From: Fusarium oxysporum f. sp. lycopersici 4287
Lineage: Eukaryota > Ascomycota > Sordariomycetes > Hypocreales > Nectriaceae
Assembly (NCBI RefSeq): GCF_000149955.1
Contig: NC_030995.1
Coordinates: forward strand, 868,001-932,000
Length of the DNA stretch: 64,000 nucleotides
Reading direction: 5' to 3'
Under the pieces are notes generated by a model. That model searched no databases, was not told the DNA's origin, and was given only the letters and a program-made list of their open reading frames with translations. Below are positions 21,645 to 34,000 of the stretch, piece after piece (position 1 is the first letter of the stretch; each line of letters starts with the position of its first letter). The position numbers and the translations under genes are program-made.

Positions 21645-22769
21645 CTTTAGTTTCTGGACAAGAGTACATATTTCATCTAAGTATTACATTCAAAAGCATG
21701 CTGGCTTTGTTTTAAAATGTCCACGATCTGTATATCGTGATGTTGAGGAAGTCAATTTTGGTTGTTGAAGCAAAGGACGAATCAGAACTGAGGCTTTCGG
21801 CCGGGACTGACGTCGCCGTTTTCTCCGCAAAGTGTGGCGCGCGGGGTGACTCGCATTTGAAGCAAGGGGTGGCGCGGTCTGGGCTGAGAGCTCGGACTCT
21901 CAGAGAAGAGAGTTCCTTTGTTCTCCGCAAAGTGAGACATCAAGTCACCCGCCGAAGAAAAGCGCCTTAGCCGACGAGAAAGAAACAGGCCATCCATCGT
22001 CTGTGAGAACTAGCGGTGTGGCGATGGGAATATGGGCTATAGGATATGGCACGCCGTATGCATCAGATATAATCGCCTTGTCTCATGATATTGAAGGGGG
22101 TTGACAACCCGTCATAGACATGTTGACCATCAATTCATTGAATGATTAGATGCATGCGGTCTATTATCGATTGTTGAGATTGTTAGCTCGAGGAATGGGT
22201 CGTGCGACTAGGGATGGCTGATTGCGTCAATGTGGGCAGACGAGGAGGAGAGCTAGGGAGAGACAAACGGCTTCTAACAATGCTTTTGAGAAATGTAGCA
22301 TTTTGTTGACTTTTCCCTTTACGTCGAAATGTCTATTATTCTCTCTGAATCTAATGATTCACTTGATTCAGTGAAAGGTGACTCTGATGAATGCCGATAA
22401 TCTAGGTAGGTATGGGTTCATACTGTACAGGGATTCTACCAGGGCACAGATGCGACAGCGTCTTTTGTCTCCAGGACCCTTCAGGGTATGTTATGGTTCA
22501 GCCAATCCTCCCCCGCTCACAGAGAGTTTGGACTGTCAATTTTAACTTTACGGTTGTTTACTACTCTGTTTGTTATGACTCGTCTAGAATTACCGTAGAC
22601 TTTGCGCTAGGAACCCGAAGCTGCAAAGCATCACGCATTCGGTCGAGTGCCTCGAATTCTTTTCGGGATGGGACTTGGACCCTTTCTCCAGGAACAGGAA
22701 TTCATTGAAGGGACCACCACCCACCACGTACGTTGAAGTGATCGGCGTAGGCGAAGCCCAGAGACCAAG

Positions 22770-22792
22770 CATCACATCACATCACATCACAT
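22770..22792. repeat. ATCAC tandem repeat
   Basis: About four tandem ATCAC units inside the gene-poor region. Simple repeat. Confidence 0.7.
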
Positions 22793-23631
22793 CCCTCCCA
22801 ACCGAAAATGAGCAAGACGAACAAGAGCAGGTTTAGACCTCCGCTAGCAGGCCTTCACAGCCCGCTCAAAATAGACCTGCCCATTCCCCGCATGGTGGCC
22901 TGGCAAATGACACAAGAGAAGAGAGCCCTGGAGGGATTCTCAGAAGAGCCTGATGAAACACTTGGACGGTGCGGCAGGGTGCCAGCTTTGATCAAAGTCC
23001 AACAACGATCTAACCGAGATCGAGAGGCTGGATTGCGCAAGAGCCAGTGGCAGTGGCAGTTATCACTCATCAAGGACCAAAGATAATCAATCTTCCATCC
23101 AGCAACCTTCCATCGGCAATGAAATGGTGTGGTGCATACTGTAGGGTCTCCCTGAATATTGAGAACCCGTCTGGTAAGATAAGATGAGGCTGGCGGCAAG
23201 ACGACCTCTAGAAATGATGAAACGATAGGCAATATGCATAACCAAACATCGAATTAACCTACCCTACTGGGTTGTATGTTTTGCCGCCGTCGTCACTTGC
23301 TATGCCCAGGCTTGCTTATGGTCAATGCTCACGCTTCACGACGATCTTGTCAACCATCGTGCTGTGTCTACCGGTTTAGATTCTGTAACACACGATGCAC
23401 AAACTCGCCGTTATTAACAAGATGCCCACAGTTATCAACGGTCTTTGTTGTCGACGACTCGATTTAGACGCCCGCAAAGGTGCTGCAACCGTAGTGGCCG
23501 ACAAAGAGTTCCTGCGTGAGGGTTGCGTGGAGTGTGTCTCGCCAAGTACAGTCTTCGGACAGGGCGAGTTAACCGTACATACAGTGCACTAGATGCATAC
23601 AGAATACATAGAAGCTGCAGCCAGAAGTCGT

Positions 23632-23654
23632 GGGTTGGGGTTTGGGGCTGGGGT
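23632..23654 (+). other. G-quadruplex-type motif
   Basis: Four runs of three or four G separated by two or three bases (GGG-TT-GGGG-TTT-GGGG-CT-GGGG) on the plus strand. It meets the usual sequence rule for an intramolecular G-quadruplex. It lies in non-coding DNA, about 2.5 kb upstream of the gene at 26151. Confidence 0.55.
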
Positions 23655-26150
23655 TGTGTTGTGTGTGGGTGAGTTTACCCTTCAAGGCCAAGCACAAACG
23701 CCACAGTGTTTTGCAGGTTACCACAACTGGACTTGTCAACCTCTCATTTCAGACGAGGTTGGTGTCGAAGATGGTCTGGGTCTGGGCTCCGTTGTGTCTC
23801 AAGACACTACCCTAAAGTCGAGAATAATCCAGATCAACGTCACACACGTCAGAGGCCTTCCAGAAGCCAGAGACAATGGTGACTTGTTCTCATTCATTTT
23901 GCCTCTCGTGGCGATATTTAGCACCGATATTTAGCACCGGAGAACCCTTGAGACTGTTTTGATAGTGGTTCGACCATTGGGGAAACAGTGTCAATTATCA
24001 ACAGCTTCTCATTCGGCGGCTGTCCAGGGCACAACACACAACAAAACAACAGACGAGAAAGGGATACGTGCGATCTGCAGACGGGAGGGGCCATGACAGA
24101 ATAGCACAGTGCAATAAACTCATTGTTCAGTGAAGACGCAGGCCAGCCCGCCACGTTTCCAACGTATCCATGTCCAGAACCATTGAGGACAGGGTCATGG
24201 AAGGGTCTCGAGGCCGCCCAGTCATAGGCCTCACCAACCCTCCCTCATTCTGCGCTGGTGGTCAGTAATGGCTCCATACACGGTCATGCACAGTGCCATG
24301 ATAGAACTTTGAGCCTAGTGCTCACTGCCTCGCAAGGTACCGTCCATCACCGCCATCCCGCCAACCCACCTGAACCAACCTGGTCAACCCATCAGAGTCC
24401 GTCGCCGTCCCCCTAACGTTCGTTCAATCGTTCGCTCACCAGCCTCGAAGCCCTACCCTGCTCTTCCCTTCCCGTCCCGCGATGGTCATGGTCGATTTGA
24501 CTGCCCGTTTGGCGACTGGGGCCTCTTCGGCACTGCACGCACTTGAACTTAACTGCACCTCACCTTACTTCACCTGGTCCTGGGGGACGTGGATACCCGT
24601 TGGAACAAACAGAAATCCAGTATCTAATGATACAATGCCTCGACCACCCCAATGCACCAGATATGTGTGCCGTGGTAATGAAAGGCTGCGGGGCATCCAA
24701 CGTCGCAGATGAGAAACGCAATTCCCTTGCCTTCCTTCATTTCATCATCACGAAAGCAGTGGATAATAACAATTTCAGCATGTCAACAAACAAGTTGGCG
24801 CGCAATCCAATCAATTGACAAGATTAGCATGCTGCAGCAGGGCATAGCGCCTAATTACGGCTGCGAGAGCCCTGAAGGGGACGGACAGAAAGGGGCTTTT
24901 CTGCGCTAGCACAGGGGAATTGCAGTGGCAGAGTGGGAGAGCACGCGGTCAAGATGGTGCCTGAGACTTAGACTGAGACTGCGTTTGCGTCTGCGTCTGC
25001 GTCCCTCTGAGCTCCTCACTGTGCGGTAGAGTAATGTGTGCAGTAGAGAGATTCCGTCACTTCGTCACTCACCTGATGAGCAATGCGCACCCCTGGTCCC
25101 CAAGCCTGAGCTTGACAGAAAGAAAAGAAGAACGAACAGACGCTAGACTAGCAGGGCTCCAGGGCCTCTCTCACGATCCAAGTTTGGAACCAGCGCCAGG
25201 TCCAGCAGGGACAAAGCTGAGAGAGCAAAAAGTCACTTGACAAAGGCTGGAATGGGAACCCCGAGAGGGCCAACAGCGATTTGACACTGGGCTTGGGACG
25301 TGTGTGGATGCAATAGCCTCCACCCGGGATGGGTAGGCGCTGAGTTTCGGATACCGCCATGGGTGCAGGTGAACCTAGAATAGGACAAGTAGCGTGAACT
25401 CAGCCCCTTAGCAGATAGGTGTGCTGTCTAGCTCTTGGAACACGCCGGTCGTACTGTGTATGTCTCTGTCTCGAAAACTGTGCCGTCGTCAAACATCCCT
25501 ACCCGGATAGACAGGGATGGCCTAGCAGCATGCCACCAAGATTACACTGTGGCACGCGCTATCCCTCCACTATACCAATCATAACAAAGTGGCAAAGACG
25601 TCCTGGCCACCGTCTGCAAGGCGTGATTTGCCAGAATCGGGTCCCACCCTCATCTCCTGGTTCGGCAGGCGCTTCATGTGGAGCAATGTATGGACACTGT
25701 GGATACTAGCGGATTCACAGTGCTCACAGTGTCCCCAACCAGCAGACTCACATCGCCCGCCGTCCCCGGTGTAAGGTATCCTGCGTCCTGCATCTGCCTG
25801 TCCACTTTCCATTTTCCATTTATTTTACTTATCAGAGCCCGTCACCTTCCCACTCCCATTCCGCCCCTCCCCTCGTACCTCGCCTCGCTTCGCTATCCAT
25901 TCTCCCACAATTCAACTCTCTTCATCCGTCACCCAAAAATCTACATCAACCAACAACCTCACTCTACTCTCCTCTACAACTCAACCGCTACTACACTTCA
26001 CCAGTAACTATTCTTCGACTTTTTGGATCTTGTCTACCACGACTACCTAGATCGACGACTCATAAACACTTTCAATTTCTTGTTTGTGTTTACTTGCTTC
26101 AATTAATCCCGCACCAACTCCGACACGCACGCACAACCGCGACTCACATC

Positions 26151-26761
26151 ATGTCTGCATACTACCATTACAACGCCCACCCAGCGCACCCCGCCCCCGT
26201 GTCGCACAACCACCATGGTGGCCGAAATCGCAGAGCTCCCCGTCTTTCTGTGTCCCAACAAGCTCAACGCCAGTTCCGCGGTGTCCGTAGCATGAAGGAA
26301 CTCAACGAGACTGCTTCCCTCACAGCCTTCCGAACCAAGTTCGAGACCAGTCGATCCTTCGACCTTGAAGATGACATGGAGTTCTGTCCTGGTCTGTTGA
26401 CCGAGACTGACGTGAGTTATCCCGTCACTGTGTATGTCGGCGCATCAATCTGACCTGTTGTTCGCAGTTGGTCTCCATCTCAAGCGCATCTGAGCGTTCC
26501 TCATTAGCCAGCAACTCTCCCGACTCTTCCCCCACGCAACACCCCAACACTGTTGCTCCTGGCTTCTCTCTCAACTCAACATCTCCTGCCTTCATTCCTC
26601 CCGCCTACCAGCAACAGCCCAGCATGAAGCTTCACCAGCCCTCCGCCACCCGCGGTCGCAATGCCATTCCCATCATCAACCCCGCTACTGGCATTACCAT
26701 GTCGAGCCCTCCTCAGTCAGTGTCACCTGGCAGGATGCAACAGTCGATGCGTCGGTGGTAA
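26151..26761 (+). CDS. Small conserved-looking Ser/Pro-rich protein of unknown function
   Basis: Exons 26151-26411 and 26468-26761 joined in phase 0 across a 56-nt intron (GTGAGT donor, CTGAC branch, TTCGCAG acceptor); 184 residues. The N terminus is rich in His, Pro and Asn. A central block, FRGVRSMKELNETASLTAFR followed by DLEDDMEFCPGLLTE, is compact and looks like a conserved motif; the rest is Ser/Pro-rich and probably disordered with many potential phosphorylation sites. The Met at 26151 is preferred over one at 26094 because it follows a typical CT-rich fungal leader and starts the compositionally coherent protein. It sits alone between two long non-coding flanks (7.7 kb upstream, 2 kb downstream), which often marks regulated genes. 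I do not recognise the family. Confidence 0.75.
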
Positions 26762-26874
26762 GCCGCACCAGGTCGCTACTCATGCACTCGCATGGGTTGA
26801 CCAGTGTATCGCATCACCGGCGGTGCACCTTGAACTGTAATTACAACCGTTCGTTCTTGGCAGCTGTTCATCTT

Positions 26875-26889
26875 GGGGGGGGGGGGGGG
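26875..26889 (+). repeat. 15-base poly-G run
   Basis: Uninterrupted homopolymer of G shortly after the stop codon of the gene at 26151-26761. Its length may be uncertain because such runs are error-prone in sequencing. Confidence 0.8.
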
Positions 26890-28601
26890 CATATTGACCT
26901 ATCGAGACTTGATCTTGGCATCCTCTTATCAACTGGGCTGGTTTCCTCTTAAGCTTTTGAGGCCAATCACTTGACGCGATTGACCCCACTGTTGGCGACA
27001 ACAATTTCGACAACCATCACTTTTACTATCACCCCTGTATAAACATCCCCTAATCATCATACCTCTTGTTTCACCGACAAGTTTATGAGGATAATACTGG
27101 CACGGCATGATAAAGAACGATACCATTTTCGGCTTGGTTACTTTGTTATTTTTGCAACAAATCAAATACCTAGGGTTGGGTGTCCGCCTCGCAAGATGGG
27201 GCTACAAGACACGAACGGGCGTTTTCTGCATTTTAAGACGACATTGCATCGGTGTTTGGCGGCACAATAATAGGATTTTCTCGGCATCAACTGTTTTCAT
27301 TTTACATGGGAGGCATGGGTTGGCCTTCCCATTCATACCAAAATGTCTTCTCTCATCGCGGTTATGGGTTATGAAGTCAACAAGAGAAAAAGAACAACAT
27401 AGAAAGGAGTGCTTTTCGCAAGCGGGGTCTTTATCGGTGTTATTTGATCGGTCGCATCTTGGAAATATCTTTGGGCGGTGGTCAGGATCGAGACGAACGG
27501 TGTTTTTGCGACAATTGATATCCCTTTACGGGACGGAAATCTGGGAAATTACGGGGAGTTGGTCGAATTTTTGGTGTTGTCCCGCTGCTGCAATGAACGG
27601 GAACGAAAAAGGTTCACCCTTGCCCATTCTTTTCTTTGTATCATCTTGGGACGGCCTATATATTTGTCCTCTTTTTGTTTTCTTGTTCATGGTTTAGGCC
27701 TGAGCGCCATAGCTGGTGCTGGCCTACCCTAGTGTTTTTGGGACCGGAGTAGCTTTATACTTTGGAGCGTTGTTTGGTTTGCCCATGTCTTGGTTGGACG
27801 GGCTTCTTTTACAATATTTTGTCTCGCCTCGGCAAGCATCTGGAGTGTTCAGGGGGCCTGGGATACATGTCATGATCAGATTCAAAGAGATTTTTGGGAT
27901 TTGGGAGGCCCTCGAGCCTGGTTTTGCAATGCAGCGGTAGACTGCATGTGTGGCTATTGTTAACTGGGTATTGGCGCTGTCTGGTTGCGACAACGCGGCT
28001 TCAGCGCTGCGAGACGAGAATATACGAATGTTCAAATACTTGCCTATTTCAATTTGTGACTGTGACACGATATGGCTTAGAGTGAGCGATCTCAGGTGTG
28101 ACGATGAGTTGTGATGATGCCTGACGAGAAATGATGGTGTAGCTACGACATGAGCGATTTGTTGAATTGTGGTGGCCACTAATGGGTGACCGTTGATTTG
28201 CTGAGTGCCATTGCTTCTGGACCAGTGAGTATGGATTTTTTGACAGGCATTTCTAATTTCTGTTTATTCATAGCAGCCATTTGCAAAGCTTCTCAGATGT
28301 CAAGTTCAGCTCATAGCTGTAGCTGTAGCCGTAGCCTCAATGACCCCACATCATGATAACTCCGCGGTGATAGCTACCACAGTCCGTGCAGCGTCTCATT
28401 ATCAACCACAGCCACGCAATTGGGCCCTCCTTAAAAATCATGGCATTTGCATTGGATCCTCGGTAACGGAAGAGAATTTAAAAACAGCTCCATTACCTAA
28501 ATCGGGGTAGCATGGGCTTGAGTGGGGAATGAACGCATGCCGTCTTCATTTCAAGGAGTAAAGGAAGGAGAAGGAGAGATTCTTCAAAGTGATGATGCTC
28601 G

Positions 28602-28609
28602 TGACGTCA
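28602..28609. promoter_or_regulatory. Palindromic TGACGTCA (CRE/ATF-type bZIP site)
   Basis: A perfect 8-bp ATF/CREB consensus, flanked to give GTGACGTCAC, about 195 nt upstream of the ATG at 28805 and just upstream of the CT-rich tract. It suggests bZIP control of the small mitochondrial protein gene. Confidence 0.5.
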
Positions 28610-28804
28610 CTTTCCCGCAAATGGTCAATACCGTACCCGAGAAGAACAGTATTAAGCTCGTGAACTGATCTTTTCCCCTGCAGCTGTTCCTTTCTTTTCT
28701 TTTCCTCTTTCATCTCTGTATCGAATCCTTCGTGTCTCTCGATTTCTCGACATTAAAGTTTCACTCTCCCATACGAATCATCACGTAACCTTTATACCAA
28801 CAAA

Positions 28805-29193
28805 ATGATGTCAGCTCGATCCATGATGGCCCTGCGCACTGCGCACACCAGCAAGATCATCCTCGGACGAGGTTTCTTTACTACATCAACACGTCTCGGT
28901 CTCAAGGAGTCATCTACCCGTAAGTTTGAGTCTCTCACAACCCAATTGGACGCGTCTAACACACCCCAGAAACCGACGTCGACTACGACAAGCACAAGCA
29001 AGACTCCCTCAGGAAGCAGAAGGAGGGCAGCGGCCACTGGAAGCCTGAGCTCGCCTCAGACAGCGAGGAGGCCGTCAAGGCAGACCGATCGGACATTGAT
29101 CCTGCCAAGGATATTAAGAACCTCCAAGAGCGAACCAAGAAGGCTGCTGAGGAGACTCACAAGGCCGGTACCAGCACACGGGATAACATGTAA
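28805..29193 (+). CDS. Small probable mitochondrial protein, uncharacterised
   Basis: Exons 28805-28919 and 28970-29193 joined across a 50-nt intron (GTAAGT donor, TCTAAC branch, CCCCAG acceptor); 112 residues. The N-terminal 30 residues (MMSARSMMALRTAHTSKIIL and following Arg/Ser/Thr) have the basic, amphipathic composition of a mitochondrial presequence. The mature part is charged and helical with the block SGHWKPELASDSEEAVKADR, then a Lys/Glu-rich helix. That block is familiar from small fungal mitochondrial proteins, but I cannot name a function. A second Met two codons downstream might be used. A bZIP-type palindrome lies in the promoter. It precedes the SAM carrier gene on the same strand with separate regulatory regions. 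Confidence 0.8.
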
Positions 29194-29907
29194 AGAACTG
29201 TTATGAATTGGCGATTTGATCAGTTGGTTTGGGAGTTATGGTATTGCCAGATAGACTGGAATGTCTCTGCAAAATAGTTATTAATGAAAACTATCCATAA
29301 TGATAATGCCTTTGAGTTCTGTCTTGTTTATGTGTATTCGTCCCAACCTCCTCTTTTACAAGTATGATCCAATCAGCCTCTGCTAATGAGCTACTGATAT
29401 AGCTTAGCATCTTGCTACTTCCACATGTATGTGAGAGTGTTTTCCTAACTCGGACATTATGTATTCCTGTCGGCGACCGTAGCTTGCATGTCTCAGGGTG
29501 ACGTTGTATAACTCGGGTTGGGAATAAAACTGTCGTGCTCACCTCAAATGATAATATGGACTTTGAATTCACACATAAATCCCTTAACTGCCCTCACACG
29601 CAATAAATTGACCAATTCTTCTGCTTTTATTCTCTATTAAATAGAAGCTGCCTCCTGCGAAGTGTTGACATCTTCTCAAGTCCTGCACTACAGGGTAAGC
29701 TCTGCGCCCCTCTAAGCTCACCTTATCGATAAGCCCCAAAGTTCAAGCTCCTCCATTCTATTATTTCGCCGGTCTCGGTCGGTTTAAACCTCCGAGGCTT
29801 CTAATATCTCTCTTTTCCTCCTCGGGCCTCGTCCAGCCCATTGATTCTCCCTAGGACGTTCTCTCCACCAATCTATACACCAAGGACCCTTACCCGCCTT
29901 CAAAAAC
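29194..29907. other. Intergenic, SAM carrier promoter
   Basis: About 700 nt containing the 3' flank of the small mitochondrial protein gene and a CT-rich promoter and leader (29750-29907) of the carrier gene. Nothing else is seen. Confidence 0.5.
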
Positions 29908-30750
29908 ATGTCCGCAAACCCTCCAACCTTCCAATCCGCCCTCCTCGCAGGTGCCCTCGCTGGTACAACCGTCGATCTCTCTCTCTTCCCTCTCGACACA
30001 CTCAAGACCCGTCTTCAGTCCTCGGCCGGTTTCTTTCCCTCCGGCGGTTTCAACGGTATTTATCGTGGTATAGGTTCTGCGCTTGTCGGTTCTGCGCCAG
30101 GTGCTGCGTTCTTCTTCTGCACATATGAGGGCGTAAAGGGCTTCCTGGCTGACAAGGACAATACTTCTGCGCCAGGATGGAAGGCTCCTCTTACACATAT
30201 GGCAGCTGCTAGCGCGGGTGAGGTGGCAGCTTGCGCCGTTCGTGTGCCGACCGAGGTTGTCAAGCAGCGTGCGCAGGCGGGTCATCATGGTGGTTCCTCG
30301 GCTGCTGCCCTGCGGGCCATCCTGTCGCGGTACTCGAGCCATGGATTTGTTCCTATGTGGAGAGAGCTCTATCGCGGTTGGGGAATCACCGTCTTCCGCG
30401 AGGTGCCATTTACTGTGATCCAGTTCCCGCTATGGGAGGCTATGAAGTCCTGGGGACGACGCCGCCGTGGTGGTCGCGAGGTCACTGGTGCTGAGAGTGC
30501 TCTCTATGGAAGCATGGCTGGTGGATTATCTGCGGCACTGACGACGCCGCTTGATGTCCTCAAAACGAGAGTCATGCTATCGAAGGAGAGTGTTTCAGTA
30601 TCGGACATATTTGGTCGGATATTGCGCGAGGAGGGCAGCAGAGCTTTCTTTGCTGGTGTAGCACCACGAGTTACATGGATTTCTATTGGAGGCGCAATTT
30701 TCCTGGGAAGCTATCAATGGGCTATTAACACCATGAACGGCGTTGTATGA
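29908..30750 (+). CDS. PET8: Mitochondrial S-adenosylmethionine carrier (Pet8/Sam5 type)
   Basis: Single exon, 280 residues, a normal length for the family. Three mitochondrial carrier repeats are visible with signatures PLDTLKTRLQ (about residues 29-38), PTEVVKQRAQ (about 113-122) and PLDVLKTRVM (about 212-221). The first repeat with AGALAGTTVDLSLFPLDTLKTRLQS and the second with VRVPTEVVKQRAQ are typical of the carrier that brings S-adenosylmethionine into the mitochondrial matrix in exchange for S-adenosylhomocysteine, needed for methylation and for lipoate and biotin synthesis. Six membrane helices are expected. The ATG at 29908 begins MSANPPTFQSALLAGALAG, close to family starts. Confidence 0.93.
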   Translation: MSANPPTFQSALLAGALAGTTVDLSLFPLDTLKTRLQSSAGFFPSGGFNGIYRGIGSALVGSAPGAAFFFCTYEGVKGFLADKDNTSAPGWKAPLTHMAAASAGEVAACAVRVPTEVVKQRAQAGHHGGSSAAALRAILSRYSSHGFVPMWRELYRGWGITVFREVPFTVIQFPLWEAMKSWGRRRRGGREVTGAESALYGSMAGGLSAALTTPLDVLKTRVMLSKESVSVSDIFGRILREEGSRAFFAGVAPRVTWISIGGAIFLGSYQWAINTMNGVV

Positions 30751-31046
30751 TAATGGGAAGCGATATAAGAAATCAACAAAACGGGCGGAATTGTACGATG
30801 TAAAACATGGAGCAAGGAGCAAGGAGTCAAGAGACGGGCGTTCCGAAAGAAATAGAGAGGCTTAACTTCTCACAAATGGTATATACGCCTTGACGGCATC
30901 TGACCTATGTACAAATCTACATACGATAAATGGACTCGCTGGTGACAAAAGTCCACCTTCTGGTACACGACAACAAACAACGGATTGAAGAGTCTCGGGA
31001 TCTTCTCATCTTCTCATTCAACGTGTAAACCGGGAGTTGTCTTAAC
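30751..31046. other. Short spacer between convergent genes
   Basis: Just under 300 nt containing both 3' UTRs of the SAM carrier and the WD40 gene. Nothing else is recognised. Confidence 0.5.
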
Positions 31047-34000
31047 TCAGCTGGCTTGGGCTTGGGCTTGAGGCTGAGTAGGAACTTGACCATTAGTATT
31101 TGCCTCTTCAGCTGCAGCGCCGTCTTGAGTTTCTTCGGGCTCAGCAGGCTTAGGCTCTGGAGGCGGAGGGAATGGTCGAATCTCCTTTTTGCCATTGGCC
31201 TTGTAATGAAGGACAATATCATTACCCCCCTTCCACAGATGAGTCCGGAGAGTGGCCAGTGTCGTAGCCGGGGAAAGTAACTGGATAAATGTCAGCAAGT
31301 GTAATTGCCCGTGATCGTACCATGAGTTAAAGAAGAGATCATTACCTGTTCGTTGCAGTACAGTTCTAAATACTCCTCTGGCTTCATAGGGCTCTCCTCG
31401 GGCTCCTCAAGTGGAGGCTCAATCCTTTCTGCAACATATGAGAGGATCTTTTTGACTCGAAGCATGCGGTTGGCATTGAGCCTGTTGTTTCCATCGGCTG
31501 AAGCAATAGCTGGGAGAGTGTCGTCCATCGGATACAAGACAAACGAAACCTTTACAGGTTCTTTGAAGGGGAGTGTGTTTTGAAGAAGAACATCACCCAG
31601 CCACATGGGAGCCTTCTGTTCGATAAGATCTGCATCCTTGCCAACGTCCTGGACGGTGCCCTGGTACAAGTTGGCGCTGCCACCTGTGGTCTCTTCTTGA
31701 ATAACCACCTTAGTTCCTGGCGGGAGCTTCAGGACGGGTGTATCACTAGGCAAACTGGGTACCACTCGTGACTCGACCGGCTTGTCAGGGTTGTCGGCTA
31801 GTTGCCGCTCGTATTCCTGGTGGATCTTCTGAATCGTACCAAAGAAACTGTCATCAACCTCCTTCTCCTTTTCATGCACAGATGAAGACTCGGACTCTTC
31901 TGTCTTTTCCTCCACAATCGCAGGCTTCTCTGTGGTGGCCTGAGATGCTGACCTTGAAAGCTTCTTGGTGCCAAAAGTCATCCTAAACTTCTTCTTGCCA
32001 AATGGTGTGCTTGGGGACTTTGCACTGTCCGCCTTGTCCTTATCTTTATCCTTCTCTTTGTCACCATCCATAGACTTCTTGGAGTCCGCCTCGTTCTGCG
32101 TGGGGGTTGACACCATGCTTGCTGCCTTGACTGCGGATTCGAGCAGTTGTAGGGGGCTTGTGAAGTAGTCTTCCTTCTCCGTTGAAGGGCGGCTGACATG
32201 CGAGGTTCTCTTTTCTATAGGAGTCATTGGACTTGTGGCCGCGTTTTCAGGAACATCAGGCAAGCTGTTTGGACCTGACATAATGCTTGGACCAGGTGTT
32301 GCCAAACCAATGCCTAGACCTGGAGTATTGGGATAGAGATTGGGCTTTGGAGTAACCTGGTCTGCGTTATCCCAGTCCGGGATGGCTGACTTTGGTAATG
32401 ATATCGATAATGGAGCAGCTTCAGTAGTTCCTCCACTGGCAATCTGCCTCGCCTCAAGACCCTCATTGAGTTTCTGACGGTGTGCCTCATCTCTTCTGAT
32501 CTCTTCATCAATGAGATCGGCAAAGAGATACCTAAGGATCCATTTTCCAAGGCTGACTGGAATCGGGTTAGCTGTGTCCTTGCAGTCATCAAAAGCGCAC
32601 TTACTTCTCTGGTCCTCTCGAAATTCTATGTTATCTGGCAAATCTAGCTCGTCTGCATATACTTCAGCATCGAAACAATTAAATGGCTCTAGAACCACAG
32701 TAAGATTTCCTGAGCTGAGATCGATAGAGCACCAAGGAGCCACGGCCTCAACAGTGTTGACGAGATGCTCCACATCCTCCAAATGCTGTTTGCCAAAACT
32801 TTTAATGGGTTTACACTGAAAAGGTCAGCTGCATCCATGCTCAGAATAAGTCAGACAAACCTGGATCAAATCCCATAGTAATACGTCGCCAGCGGTGTCT
32901 GACGTCAACACACGCCTCCTATCGTTGAGTAGCCTATGCTTGAGCAATCCGAATTGTCCCTCAATCGTTTCCTCAGCCACTGCATGGATGGGTTTGATTT
33001 CGGGCTCTGAAGAGTCTATAATGGCTTCGGACCCCTTCCGTGCTGTAGCATCCGTGATAGTGGCAGAATCGGGATCTGGACCAGATCGCGCAGGGAAGGA
33101 AGCAGCTGCAGAGATACGCAAGATGGACTCAGCTGGGATCTCCTTCTTTGCAATTCCGTTAGTAGTAGCCGGAGAAGTCTCGTGGGGTCTGCTAGAAGCA
33201 TTCGATGTAGCTCTGTGGTGTCGAGCAGACTCCGGAAGCTGGATGTTGGTGCCCGTGTCAACGTCCTCCCATCGATTAATTGATGACCTATTCGTTGCTG
33301 TCCAGATGTGACCTCCAGCTGCGACAACCTTCCCCACTCCTATATGCTCATGCGCCACAGCAAGACTCAGGCCATCGTCCATATCCTCAAGGCTACCGCG
33401 CACATCTGTTTTGGCGACCAAACCCGAGCGATCAGAGCTGTAGAATACACCCAGGCTCGGATCATCTGAGAACAGTGACCAAACACTCTCATCGTGCATG
33501 GAGAATGTATACATGCATCGACCGTTCTTGATGCTCCACATTTTGACCGTTTTGTCGGCACTGGCACTCAAAATCGTGTCGCCAGCATCGTCTATAAGAA
33601 TAGCACGGATATTGTCGACATGACCAACGAGCTTTGAAACCTTATCACCAGTTCGGGGATCGTACAAGCGCACCGTCTTCTCGGGACCACCACTCGCCAT
33701 GATATTTCTCCCCACACGAAGGGCATAAACAGAACCTTTCTCAGCAATTTCTTCACCCTGTACGTCAATCTCGAGTGTTTTCCCAGCGCCATTGAGATCC
33801 CATAAGCATATTTTGCGGTCTAGACCACCAGATGCGACCCAGTTTGCGCCCATATCTGGGGGCGGGGTTGTAACACATTTGACATAATCAGCATGTTCGC
33901 CTATCGTCTCGGTGCGGTTTTTGTCCTCTTCGGAATACGGTCGCCAAACCTTTACTGTAAGGTCAGATGAGCCAGATACGAGGGCAGTATTGTTTTGAGC

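Larger units (their letters stand above)
18414..26150. other. 7.7-kb region without recognisable protein genes
   Basis: The longest gene-poor stretch in the window. It holds one tRNA-like gene (21548-21644), a G-rich motif (23632-23654), simple repeats (GGCT at about 20158-20172, ATCAC at about 22770-22791, direct repeats of CTCCGCAAAGTG near 21823 and 21921) and, at its right end, the promoter and leader of the gene at 26151. Short ORFs occur, the longest about 125 codons, but none carries a recognisable domain or coherent splice pattern. GC content rises markedly to the right of about 24 kb, where CT-rich tracts mark the promoter of the next gene. Confidence 0.45.
26762..28804. other. Intergenic, probable long 3' UTR and promoter of next gene
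   Basis: Starts with a run of 15 G (26875-26889). Open frames at 27107-27697 have no recognisable features and probably lie in the 3' UTR of the upstream gene. The right end is a CT-rich promoter with a perfect TGACGTCA site (28602-28609). Confidence 0.45.

Noticed and set aside
27107..27697. 196-codon open frame on the plus strand
   Set aside because: No domain, no coherent composition, position right after a gene end and poly-G run; more likely 3' UTR.
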